Of a stretch of DNA of 64,000 nucleotides, positions 53,819-63,656 are shown piece after piece. Location: contig JACSYO010000134.1 in the NCBI GenBank assembly GCA_016806645.1, positions 808,501 to 872,500 on the forward strand, read 5' to 3'. Below the pieces are notes generated by a model. The model was given only the letters and a program-made list of their open reading frames with translations, did not search any database and had not been told where the DNA came from. Made by a program: the position numbers and the translations under genes. The first letter of the stretch is position 1. Each line of letters opens with the position of its first letter. Origin of the DNA: Ophiodon elongatus (Eukaryota > Chordata > Actinopteri > Perciformes > Hexagrammidae).

Positions 53819-54667
53819 AGGATACGATTTACAGCAACAGGTTTATCTTGCCTCGAACAGTCATCCTTGTTAATTGCCATACTTCTATATTAATGCTACA
53901 GTAATTAGGGCACAGGATATTTACTCAACATTATAAACTACAGTTTAAAAAATAAGCATCAGTGTCTTACAGTCTTGAAGTGGAACATAATAAGCCTGTC
54001 CAACTTAGATCCACTTCGTACTTCCATTATACCTTCTCAGGTATTTTAAAAGGGCACCGTGTAATCAAGGGCCACACGCTCCAAACAAATAGTTTGGAGC
54101 GAAATAGCCTTTCACCTTGGTCCATATAAGTGTAAATAATTTATTTTATCGTTCAAACCATAAAACAAAAATTACAGAAATACCTTGCGTTTTTCCGTTA
54201 GTTTTGTTGTCTGAATCAAAAAAGGAGTACCAAACTTAGATAACGTGCCGATTATGTTTTTTGTAAATCCCTTCTTCGATCTTTGCTTTTGAAGAGAGAC
54301 ACAAAGCAAGACAGGTGACCTGTAAATAAGAGTATTTCAAAATAAAAGCAAAGGCAATAGAATGACTGTATGCAAGAAATTCTTATTTACAGTCTATGAT
54401 GCAAGCGCATACCAGGGTAACATGAGAAGAAATCTAAATATATTTGAATAAATAAATATACCTGGGCCGATGGGAGTATGTTAGCATCAGTAGTTGATTA
54501 AAATTGGTTTAATAGTGTGCATTTATCCAGTTTTTGATTCATGAGTGCATTGTTTGGTGCAACACAGTTCGTATTATAGTTTAAAATCAATTACAATTGT
54601 GTGTGCAGAGTTGTTGCTGGTAGAGCTGGTATTCAATATTCTACTGTTTCTTACTGTTGTTTGACTA
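53819..54667 (+). other. Probable 3' untranslated region
   Basis: Follows the stop codon. AATAAA hexamers occur at 54341 and 54668. The true poly(A) site cannot be chosen from sequence alone. Confidence 0.4.
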
Positions 54668-54673
54668 AATAAA
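54668..54673 (+). terminator. Candidate poly(A) signal AATAAA
   Basis: Canonical hexamer about 850 bases after the stop codon. An alternative lies at 54341-54346. Confidence 0.3.
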
Positions 54674-54679
54674 GAGCTT

Positions 54680-55094
54680 AGGCTGGATAAGGAGACACAG
54701 AGTGAAAGTGTCTACTTTCTCTTCCTGTAGATGGCAGTATGAGTGTAATGAAATCATAGATTTAGATATACTGTATTCCTGTCTTTGCTAAATATCTAGC
54801 TTCTTGATATAGATTACTTTAATGCTGTTTATTTCATTTGGTATTTGATGTTTATGGTATATTTGCCATCTAGTTATGTAGCATGTATTTGCTCTGTATT
54901 TCTATCATTTACGAACCACACATATCTACATGGAAGAATGAGCAAGTGTTGATAGTTTGGTAATAAATAAATAAGTAGTTATTAAAAAAATACAGACATT
55001 TGTTTTATTTTTATTGAACACCCTTCAGTGGTCATCGACATCATTCACCTTCAAACCTGACATGTCCTTTTCTTCAAACTCTGCTGTCAGCTTC
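54680..55094. other. Intergenic DNA, nothing recognised
   Basis: AT-rich with no domain or repeat identified. Confidence 0.4.
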
Positions 55095-56108
55095 TGTCAC
55101 GATACTGGTTTCGATTTTGTTTTTTTCCAGTTTTATTTTGAATTCCCCTGCCTCTTGTATCCCGTGTTCACTTCCTGCCTTTGTATGTTTTCTCGCATAA
55201 ACAAGGAAATATGTTTGAAGAGAAATGAGATGTCTTTTCCTCTAAAGTGTCACATGAAGTGACGTCTGTTTCTGATGACGGTGGATCAGCTGATCACAGC
55301 TGGAACAGCGGTCAGTTGGCTTTAACAGCTGGAGAGACTTTTGATGACTGTACTTATACTAATACAGACACAGTAAACATCACTGTACTAATACTAATAA
55401 AGACACAGTTATCATCATTGTACTTATACTAATAAAGACAGTTATCATCGCTGTATTCATACTAATAAAGACACAGTTATCATCAGTGTACTAATACTAA
55501 TAAAGACACAGTTACATCATTGTACCAATACTAAGAAAGACACAGTTATCATCACTGTAGTAATACTAATAAAGACAGTTATCATCACTGTACTGATACT
55601 AATAAAGACACAGTTATCATCACTGTACAAATACGAATAAAGACACAGATGTCCTCGCTCATGGCTCCTCAGAGATCACTCCTTGCTCCTCAGAGCAGAA
55701 AAAAGTGCTTAGGGACGGCCGTCAATATGGCAGCAAAGAAGAACTTCCGGTTCAATCGAGGAGCGAGGACATGACAAATAAGAGACTTGGGATGTACTCC
55801 CTGTGTTCGCCTGGCTCTGTGTTGGTTCGTCTGCTATGCTTCCTGCTTTGTCCCCTGCTATATTCCCTGCTATTCTACTTCCTGTTTCCAGTATGTATTC
55901 CTTGGGCTTTTTTGGACTCACCTGACCCTGGTTCAAATGTAATTTTGTAAGTTTCTGGTTTGGGGATTTTTACTCATTTTTGGATTCCCCTGCTCCCCTG
56001 TTAGTTTTGTTTGTTTTGGACATTTCTTGTTTATTAAAGTTCACCGTGTATCATCCCTCTGTTCCCCTGTGTCGATCTGTGTTTGGGTCCTTCCCCTGTT
56101 ATCTATTT
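55095..56108 (+). mobile_element. Interrupted LTR (family B)
   Basis: The 5' part (55095-55196, TGTCACGATACTGG on) and later part (about 55825-56108) match the LTR-like block at 63304-63627: 'TTTTATTTTGAATT', 'CACTTCCTGCCTTT', 'GTGTTGGTTCG'. About 0.6 kb, including a minisatellite, is inserted between them. The end carries 'TTATTAAAGTTCACC', a likely LTR poly(A) region. It directly abuts a protease remnant with no gag between. Confidence 0.65.
55349..55650. repeat. 33-35 bp minisatellite with AATAAA in most units
   Basis: Nine units of the form ATACTAATAAAGACACAG followed by TTATCATCACTGTACTA. Two units lack an internal ACA, giving 33 bp. Seven or so units contain AATAAA. Confidence 0.9.
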
Positions 56109-56149
56109 GCCCCCTTCCAGAGGGAGTGTCTGCTGATGGAAGTGGGCCA

Positions 56150-56500
56150 GGTGATTCGGGTTGCCAGCTCTCCAACACCCTCCCCCCGTGCAGGAGCGAC
56201 GTACCGTGTACCGGTAAGGATCCAGGGGTGTATACATCAGGACTCGGGCTGTACACAGTTGATGATTCACCAGAGCCTGCTTTGGCCCAGGGCATTGGTG
56301 GAGGCATTGTGGGTGAAAATTAGGTGTGTGCATGGGGATGTTTACGAGTATCCCACAGTGTCAGTGGAAATTAGATATATGGGGAAAAAACACAACATAA
56401 AGGTTGCAGTTAGCTCCCGCCTTGCGCACCCCCTAATCTTGGGAACAGATTGGCTGGGGTTAAATAAGTTAATGGGGCAGGCTGCGGGGGTGCGTCCATT
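56150..56500 (+). pseudogene. Gmr1-like protease remnant
   Basis: A long open frame includes the retropepsin-type active site 'HQDSGCTQLMIHQSL' and the downstream 'HPLILGTDWLGLNKL'. The residues before the catalytic Asp are degraded and the gag part is absent. The frame continues into a Pro/Glu-rich linker to 56663. Confidence 0.75.
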
Positions 56501-56829
56501 ACAGACAGGGTCATGCGGTATGTGTGCGGTGCTCAGCGGCTCTGCGAGGTCGTCCGACACTGCGGACGGTGAGGGGGAACCGGCGGAGCATCCCGTGGAG
56601 ACTCCACCGGCTCCCGAATTCCACTCCATGGAAGATTTTCCACTCGAGCAGTCAACGGGATGATACTCTGCGCTCGGCCTTCGACCAAGTGATACGAATT
56701 GATGGTCAGTCATACCCGCACTTTTCATTGATTAGGGACAGGGTGTATAGAGTGAATCGTGGCACTCAGACAGTTCAGGAAAACCCAGTTGCTGGTGTCG
56801 AAAAGCCGCCGGGAAATTATTTTTCAGGT

Positions 56830-57649
56830 GGCTCACTATAACCCACTGACTGGGCACATGGGATATGAAAAAACACTGGACTGGATAATGACCCGATTTT
56901 ATTGACCGGGCATCCGGGGGGATGTGCGCCGTTGGGATGTGTGCCGTTGGTGTGTATCCAGCCCGTAGTGTCAATTGGTAAACCACCCAGCCATTCTGAA
57001 GGCACATTTGCATCCTCTGCCATTAATGGAGGTTCCGTTCGAGCGAATCGGCATTGACCTCATCATGCCATTTCACATAGCACACGCGGATATCTCTTTA
57101 TGTTAGTCTTGGTGGATTACGCAACATAATATCCCGAGGCAGTGCCATTGCGCAACATTTCTGCAAAGAGTGTCGCGCAGGCTCTGTTTCAGGTCATCTC
57201 CCCAGAGATTCTGACTGACCAGGGCACCTTGTTCATGTCACGAACACTGAAGGAACTTTACGGGTTACTGGGCATCAAGTCTATTCGGACCAGTGTGTAC
57301 CACCCACAGGCAGACGGTCTGGTGGAGCGTCTGAATAAGACTTTGAAGTCCATCATCCGTAAATGTATTAATGAAGATGAACGCAATTGGGATAAATGGT
57401 TAGATTCTCTGTTGTTTGCAGTGCGGGAGGTCCCCCAGGCCTCCACGGGATTTTCTCCCTTTGAACTGCTGTTCGGCAGGAAACCACGGGGAGTGCTCAA
57501 CCTGATTAAAGAAAACTGGGAGGAAGGTCCGAGCCCCGGTAGAGGTGAAATCCAGTACGTCCTGGATTTGCGAGCAAAACTCCCCACACTGGGTCGGATG
57601 TCACATGAGAAATTGTTCCAGGCCCAGGGACGTCAACAACGGCTGTACA
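56830..57649 (+). pseudogene. Gmr1-like integrase remnant, part 1
   Basis: The H2C2 zinc-binding region begins 'AHYNPLTGHMGYEKTLDWI' with a stop soon after. 'PFERIGID' holds the first core Asp (about 57045). After a frame break the long frame (57142 on) has 'EILTDQGTLF' (second Asp) and 'SVYHPQADGLVERLNKTLK' (the Glu), completing a DDE triad. The core then runs through 'GFSPFELLFGRKPRG' to 'RQQRLYNRGT', where a LINE interrupts it. Confidence 0.85.
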
Positions 57650-57660
57650 ATAGAGGAACC
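57650..57660. repeat. Left target-site duplication of the nested LINE
   Basis: ATAGAGGAACC, repeated exactly at 60854-60864. It flanks the LINE at 57661-60853. Confidence 0.92.
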
Positions 57661-57693
57661 ATCCATCCATCCATCCATCCATTATCCTCCGCT

Positions 57694-58335
57694 TTATCCG
57701 GGGTCGGGTCGCGGGGGCAGCAGGCCTAGCAGGCCGACCCAGGCTTCCCTCTCACCCGCAACACGTTCCAGCTCGTTCTGGGGGATCCCGAGGCGTTCCC
57801 AGGCCAGCTGGGAGATATAATCCCTCCAGCGTGTCCTGGGTCTTCCCCGGGGCCTCCTACCAGTTGAGCGTGCCTGGAAAACCTCTAACGGGAGGCGTCC
57901 AGGAGGCATCCTGATCTGATGCCCGAACCACCTCAGCTGACTCCTTTCGATACGAAGGAGTAGCGCCTCAACTCCAAGTTCCCTCCGGATGTCCGAGCTC
58001 CTTACCCTATCTCTAAGGCTGAGCCCGGCCACCTTACGGAGAAAACTAATTTCGGCCGCTTGTATCCGAGACCTCGTTCTTTCGGTCACGACCCAGAGTT
58101 CGTGACCATAGGTGAGGGTCGGAACGTAGACCGCCCAGTAAATTGAGAGCTTTGCCTTCCGGCTCAGCTCCCTCTTCACCAAGACGGTCCGGTGCAGCGC
58201 CTGTTTTACTGCTGCAGCCGTACCGATCCGCCGGTCGATCTCCCGCTCCATCTTACCCTCACTCGTGAACAAGACCCCGAGATACTTGAACTCCTTCGCT
58301 TGCGGCAGGCACTGCGTCCCCACCTGGAGGAGCAA
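57694..58335 (-). pseudogene. Rex3-like LINE C-terminal region
   Basis: A 213-codon frame starting after a frame break in the RT thumb ('FKYLGVLFTSEGKMEREID'). It contains 'YVPTLTYGHELWVVTERTR', 'FLRKVAGLSLRDRVRSSD' and 'RPRGRPRTRWRDYISQLAW'. It ends 'LLPPRPDPG', the usual C-terminus before the 3' tail. Confidence 0.85.
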
Positions 58336-59459
58336 TCCACCGGTTTCCGGCAGAGCACCATGGCCTCGGATTTGGATGTGCTTACCCTCATCCCCGCCGC
58401 GTCACACTCGGCTGCAAATCGCCCCAGTGACTGCTGGAGGTCATGGTCCGAAGAGGCTAACAGGACCACATCATCTGCGAACAGCAGAGAGGTGATCCCG
58501 AGACCCCCGAACCCGACGTTCTCCTCCCCCCGGTTACGCCTAGATATCCTGTCCATGAAAGTCACGAACAGGACCGGTGATAAAGGGCAGCCCTGGCGGA
58601 GGCCAACACCCACCGGGAACGCGTCTGACTTATTGCCGAGAATACGAACATAGCTCCTACTGCAGTCGTACAGAGATCGGATGGCCCGTTGTAACGGGTC
58701 CGGCACCCCATACTCCCGCAGCACCCCCCACAAAAAACCCCGAGGGACCCGGTCGAAGGCTTTCTCCAAGTCCACAAAACACATGTAGACTGGTTGGGCA
58801 AACTCCCAGAGCCCCTCCAGTAGTCTTGCGAGGGTAAAGAGCTGGTCCACTGTTCCACGACCGGGACGGAATCCGCACTGCTCCTCTTGAATCCGAGGTT
58901 CGACAATCGGTCGGAGCCTCCTTTCCAGCACCCTGGCATACACTTTCCCGGGGAGGCTGAGTAGTGTGATACCCCGATAATTCGAGCACACTCTCCGGTC
59001 CCCCTTTTTGAAAATGGGAACCACCACCCCAGTCTGCCAGTCCATGGGCACTGTTCCTGACCCCCATGCGACATTGAAAAGGCGTGTCAGCCAAGACAGC
59101 CCAACAACGTCCAGCGCCTTCAGCATCTCAGGGCGGATCTCATCCACCCCCGGCGCCTTGCCACCAAGGAGCTTATTGACTACCTTAGTGGCATCTGCCA
59201 AGGATATGGATTCGACCCCCCCCAAGTTGTCAGGCGCTGCCTCCTCTCTAGAGGACATGTTGGCCGGGTTTAGGAGTTCCTCAAAGTGCTCTTTCCACCG
59301 CCCGACGATGTCCCCTGTCCGGGTCAGCAGTTCCCCCCCAGTGCTGAGCACAGCCTGGGGTAAGCCCTGCTTTCCCTTCCTGAGCCGTCGGATGGTTTGC
59401 CAGAACTTCCTTGAGGCCAACCGAAAGTCCTTCTCCATGGCCTCCCGAACTCCTCCCAT
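58206..59459 (-). pseudogene. Rex3-like LINE reverse transcriptase
   Basis: A 417-codon frame covering the RT core: 'SNYRGITLLSLPGKVYARVL', 'QCGFRPGRGTVDQLFTLARL', 'YMCFVDLEKAFDRVPR' (motif A Asp), 'GLRQGCPLSPVLF' (motif B) and 'ITSLLFADDVVLLAS' (motif C FADD). All core motifs are present, and the frame is lost near 58290 after 'AMVLCRKPVDC'. Confidence 0.9.
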
Positions 59460-60570
59460 GCCCGAGTTTTAGCGTCCGCGACCACCGCAGCTGCAGCCCT
59501 TTTGGCCTGCCGGTACCTCTCCGCTGTTTCAGGAGACCCCCGAGCCAACCAGGCCCGAAAGGCCTCCTTCTTCAGTTTGACGGCTTCCCTCACCCCCGGT
59601 GTCCACCACCGGGTTCTCGGGTTACCGCCACGACAGGCACCGGTGACCTTCCGACCACAGCTCCTGGCGGCCGCGTCCACAATAGAGGCTTTGAACATGG
59701 TCCACTCGGATTCCATGTCCCCAGCCTCCCTTGGGATGTGTGAGAAGTTCTTCCGGAGGTGGGAGTTGAAAACCTCCCGGACAGGATCCTCCGCCAGACG
59801 TTCCCAGTTCACCCTCACTACACGTTTGGGCTTGCCGGGTCCCTCCAGCCGATTCCCCCGCCATCTAATCCAACTCACCACCAGGTGGTGATCAGTTGAC
59901 AACTCTGCTCCTCTCTTCACCCGAGTGTCCAAGACATACGGCATAAGTCGATCATTGATCTACGGCCTAAGGTGTTCTGGTACCAGGTACACTTATGAGC
60001 CACCCTATGTTCGAACATGGTGTTCGTTATGGACAAACCGTGGCTAGCACAGAAGTCCAACAGCGAGACACCACTCGGGTTCAGATCAGGCAAGCCGTTC
60101 CTCCCAATCACCCCCCGCCAGGTTTCTCTGTCGTTGCCCACGTGAGCGTTGAAGTCTCTCAGGAGAACTATGGAGTCAGCAGGAGGCGCCCTTTCCAGGA
60201 CCCCTCCCACCGACTCCAAGAAGGCCGGATACTCTGAACTGCTGTTCGGTGCATAGGCACAAACAACAGTCAGAGCCTTACTCCCCGCAACCCGCAGGCG
60301 CAGGGAGACGACCCTCTCGCTCCCCGGGTAGAACTCCAGCACGGCGGCGCTCAGCCGGGGGCTCGTGAGTATCCCCACTCCCGCCCGGCGCCTCTCACCC
60401 TGGGCAACTCCAGAAAAGGACAAAGTCCAACCTTTCTCCAGGAGCTTGGTTCCAGAGCCAGTGCTGTGCGTGGAGGTGAGGCCAACTATATCTAGCTGGT
60501 ACCGCTCCACCTCCCGCACCAGCTCCGGCTCTTTCCCCGCTAGCGAGGTGACGTTCCACGTCCCTAGAGC
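59324..60570 (-). pseudogene. Rex3-like LINE AP endonuclease and linker
   Basis: Two frames. 60519-59917 has 'LDIVGLTSTHSTGSG', 'TVVCAYAPNSSSEYPAF', 'LLRDFNAHVGNDRETW' (the usual Gly of GDFNAHVG is Arg) and 'LSITNTMFEHR'. After a frame break near 59935, the frame to 59324 has 'LDTRVKRGAELSTDHHLVVS', the last endonuclease block, then the linker. 'GTWNVTSLAGKEPELV' just before 60519 marks the likely start of the domain. Confidence 0.85.
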
Positions 60571-60853
60571 TAGTCTATGCCGCCGGCGATCAGCTCACCC
60601 AGGACCCCTGCCCGGCCTGCCGCCCGGTCCACATAGCACCCGACCCCGATGCTTATCCCTGCGGGTGGTGGGTCCACAGGGTGGCTGCTCCATGATGTTT
60701 CTTCGGGCTGAGCCCGACCGGGCCCCATGGGCGACGGCCCGGCCACCAGACGCTCGCCTACGAGCTCCCCTCCCGGGTCTGGCTCCGGGAGGGTGCCCCG
60801 GTTTCCCTGGTCCGGGCGAGGTGGCCTTAGTCCGTGTGCTGCTAATCATCGGC

Positions 60854-60864
60854 ATAGAGGAACC
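60854..60864. repeat. Right target-site duplication of the nested LINE
   Basis: ATAGAGGAACC, identical to 57650-57660. Confidence 0.92.
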
Positions 60865-61190
60865 AAACTGAGACAATTCACACCGGGAGAAAGGGTACCT
60901 CTATTGCTTCCTTCTTCCAGCTCGGCGAGTGGGGGATGTCGACTATGAGGTGGTGCGTTCCGACAGGGGCGGAGCTACGCAGATCTACCACCTCAACCTC
61001 CTAAAAGCATGGAGAGAGGCGGAGTCTGTTTCTCTGGTGTCTGCGGTATCAGAGAGAGAGGAGCTGGGGCCTGAGGCTCCAAAATCCACCAATCCGCCCT
61101 TGCTCCTTTGTGAAGCCCATCTCCCCGGGACCTGTAGAGCAGACGTTGCCCATTTCCAAGAGCAGTTTGCTGACGTGTTCTCCCCCCTGC
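60865..61190 (+). pseudogene. Gmr1-like integrase, C-terminal part
   Basis: Resumes the integrase immediately after the LINE: 'KLRQFTPGERVPLLLPSSSS', then after a gap 'VGDVDYEVVRSDRGGATQIY' and 'HLNLLKAWREAESVSLVS', a chromodomain-free C-terminus. It leads without a stop into the spacer before the RT. Confidence 0.8.
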
Positions 61191-61937
61191 CAGGACGCAC
61201 GAACCTCATAGAGCACCGAATTGAGACTCCTCGGGCGTGGCGGTGCGGTCGCGACCCTACAGGTTACCTGAACACAAAAGAAAAGTGGTTCAGAGGGAAT
61301 TGGCTGCCATGCTGGAGATGGGGGTAATAGAAGAGTCCAACAGTGCCTGGTGTAGCCCCATTGTTCTTGTTGCTAAGAAGGATGGTTATATACGGTTCTG
61401 TGTGGACTATCGCAGGGTGAATGATGTGTCACGTTTCGATGGGTACCCAATACCATGGGTCGACGAACTCCTGTACCGACTGGGTATAGCACATTTCTTT
61501 ACGACACTGGATTTAACCAAGGGCTACTGGCAGATCCCTCTTTCGCCAGAAACTAGGGAAAAGACGGCCTTCTCCACTCCGTTTGGTTGTACTAATTCAA
61601 AACACTTCCTTTTGGGTTGATCGGGGCCCCAGCCACTTTCCAACTTCTCATGGACCTGGTGCTGTGTCTGCACGCGGCATATGCTGCCGCCTACTGGGAT
61701 GATGTAATCATCCACAGCACCACCTGGGCGGAGCATGTGCAGCGGGTGGGTGTGGTGCTGGAGTCCCTGAGGCAGGCGGGGCTCACCGCCAACCCAGGGA
61801 AGTGTGCGGTTGGACAGAGGGAGGTACGGTATCTGGGGTACCATTTGGGCGGCGGACAAGTGCGCCCCCAGGTGGATAAGACCACTGCTGTGCGGCCCAA
61901 GACGAAAAAAGTGTTGAGTTTGAAACAGGCACGGTAG
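61190..61937 (+). pseudogene. Gmr1-like reverse transcriptase
   Basis: Frames 60929-61327, 61237-61620 and 61617-61937 together cover an RT: 'FADVFSPLPGRTNLIEHRIE', 'ELAAMLEMGVIEESNSAWCS', 'FCVDYRRVND', 'FFTTLDLTKGYWQIPL' (motif A), 'GAPATFQLLMD' (motif B) and 'AYWDDVIIHS' (motif C). The YxDD box has Trp at x. Frames shift near 61250 and 61590. The sequence diverges after 'VDKTTAVRPKTKK', before RNase H. Confidence 0.88.
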
Positions 61938-61959
61938 AGAAGGGGTACCGGACGGCTCC

Positions 61960-62290
61960 TAAGTCGGGCGGTGGGGGTATGTGGTGGCGCGGCATGGTTA
62001 GGCTCAGCTGCGGAGGAGGGACAGAGGGTTCAGGGACCGGTGCCGGAAAGAGGTGTAATTAACCTTACGTGTAACAGGTCCCTGATTGTGTATCTCCCCA
62101 ATATAAACCCCAGTAGCGGCGGAAGAACAGATGGAGCGAGGGAGCAGGGATCACAGCCTGGAAGACCAGAAGAAAGCACGGCAACCAGCAGTCGCAGGAC
62201 GCACAAGCAGCTTAAAAAGTGCAGTGATCAATAAAAGCATTGAGAAACCTCGATTCTAGTCTGTTGCCTTCGTTGTGCCTCGGGAAAACC
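61960..62290 (+). mobile_element. 3' LTR region of the Gmr1-like element
   Basis: Matches the fragment at 47870-48130 (inverted). It has a 'CCAATATAAACC' TATA-like segment, 'ATCAATAAAAGC' as poly(A) signal (62229) and an end near 'ACCCACGTCGG'. It does not match the LTR-like sequence found 5' of this element. Confidence 0.75.
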
Positions 62291-62299
62291 CACGTCGGT

Positions 62300-62689
62300 A
62301 ACTGAGGAGCTACTCACATCTTTTTATTATAGTAGTCAAATGTTTGTCTATTTCTGTGCATGTATATTGAGAGAACAAAAGTTATATTTTTTGTATGTGT
62401 ACACACTTACCTGGCCATTAAAGATGATTCTGATTGTATAATTGCCAATATTTGTCTCCTCAGAATTTCTTTTTGGAAAAAACATAATCAGCTCAATATT
62501 TGAGTTTGGTTTCCTTTTTTTGTCAGAAAACAAAACAAACGGATTGAAACTAAAAACAAAAAAGCACAGTATTTACGTTTTTCCATTTTCTTTTTTTATT
62601 TAATGATAAAACAAAAACAAAAATGTACAAGAACCCCTGCTGCATGCTCTTCTCCCGGTGAAGTTTTGGTTCACAAAATGAAATCATGA
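62300..62689. other. AT-rich DNA, nothing recognised
   Basis: Low-complexity A/T-rich sequence. It may belong to the duplicated intron described next but has no clear counterpart in intron 2. Confidence 0.4.
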
Positions 62690-63303
62690 TCTGCAAATAT
62701 CTACATATCATCTCATTCCAATACTTACTAATATTACTAATATTATAGGAGCACCAAGATGCTGCAGCACAGTTAAAGGTGCTTTTTAGCCTTTGTGGGT
62801 GCTGAGTGAACTGAACACTTTTCTACTTAAACTTCGAACCACTTTTTGGCTATATTTTATTGTCGGATTCCTCATGGGGCCTTAGAAGGAGTTTCTTTTT
62901 GGTATTTATTTGCAGGTTAAGCGACCCAAAAAAGCTGCGTTATCGTTTAGTGAATTTCCTCTTAGAGAGTGTCAAAGTTGTCAGAGTCACAGCCCTTGTT
63001 TTTGAGAAGTTTGGGTTATTTTTCAACATGAATGACAAAGCAGTCCACTTGGAAAACTTTATGGCCAAGCCACCATCTCCACCTTTTGTAAAAAAAAATC
63101 CAGTTATAGCACTTCACTTGACAAGTCAAATTAAAGTTATTTCTGAAGCCCAAAATCAACAATCGCACATTTCTGTCTGGGGTTTAAGTTTTTGTGAATG
63201 TAAAACTCTAAATAACTGACTAATAATATAAAAATAATTTGTTTTGATTTTCCAAGGACACACATGACAAACATTCCAAGTGAAGTCATCCCCTGCTTTA
63301 AGG
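62690..63303 (+). repeat. Second copy of the pla2g4 intron-2 3' segment
   Basis: Collinear with 28145-28726 in the same orientation, with scattered substitutions and small indels. The match stops at CTTTAAGG, the point equivalent to 16 bases before exon 3. No exon 2 homolog is found upstream in the window. It likely belongs to a partial tandem duplicate of the phospholipase gene. Confidence 0.8.
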
Positions 63304-63627
63304 TGTCACGGTCTCGGGTTTTGTTTTGTTTGTTTTCTGTTTTATTTTGAATTTCCCTGCCTCTCGTGTACTCTGTTCACTTCACTTCCTGCCTTTACAT
63401 GTTTTCCCGCCTTTTGTGATTGTCTGACCCGCCCCTAATTGAATCCTCCTGTGTCTAATCACCTGCACCTCCACAGTGTATTTAAACCTTGTTTGTCTCT
63501 TGTCTCAGTGTTGGTTCGCCTGCTCCTATTCCTGGTATGTTATTTGTTTTGCTTGGTGGCCTGCTCAGCGTCACGAGATGTATCCCTTGTCTTTTTCCTT
63601 CTAAATTGCCTTATCCTGTTTTCTTTG
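63304..63627 (+). mobile_element. LTR-like segment (family B) in the duplicated intron
   Basis: Starts TGTCACGGTCTCGGG and matches the interrupted LTR at 55095-56108. It sits exactly where exon 3 would be expected in the duplicate. No internal retrotransposon sequence is attached. Confidence 0.7.
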
Positions 63628-63656
63628 GAGCCCCATCTGCATGATGATGCAGCATA
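63628..63656 (+). repeat. Short match to the end of the intron-3 repeat
   Basis: GAGCCCCATCTGCATGATGATG matches 29249-29270, which is the end of the dispersed repeat plus its target duplication in intron 3 (described here in two overlapping reads, at most one mismatch). This anchors the right edge of the replaced segment. Confidence 0.65.

Larger units (their letters stand above)
57661..60853 (-). mobile_element. Rex3-like (RTE clade) LINE nested in the gypsy integrase
   Basis: A 3.19-kb minus-strand non-LTR element with an 11-bp target duplication (57650-57660 and 60854-60864). It has a GC-rich 5' region, an AP endonuclease, RT and C-terminal region, and ends in a (GATG)n-type tail (CCATCCATCC on the + strand). 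Length, endonuclease-RT layout and tail fit Rex3/RTE elements of fish. At least three frameshifts inactivate it. The insertion is younger than the gypsy element it splits. Confidence 0.88.
56109..62290 (+). mobile_element. Gmr1-like Ty3/gypsy remnant with PR-INT-RT order
   Basis: On the + strand the order is aspartic protease (about 56200-56480), integrase H2C2 (about 56830-57000), integrase core (57142-57649, continued 60865-61060), then RT (61190-61937). No RT lies between protease and integrase. Integrase before RT is the Ty1/copia-like order known for the Gmr1 group of deuterostome Ty3/gypsy elements. gag is missing, RNase H is cut off after 61920, and a 3' LTR region follows. It is split by a Rex3-like LINE and broken by frameshifts. 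Confidence 0.82.

Noticed and set aside
58192..59891. Several plus-strand frames of 80-154 codons in 58.2-60.9 kb
   Set aside because: They are antisense shadows of the GC-rich Rex3-like LINE coding region on the minus strand.
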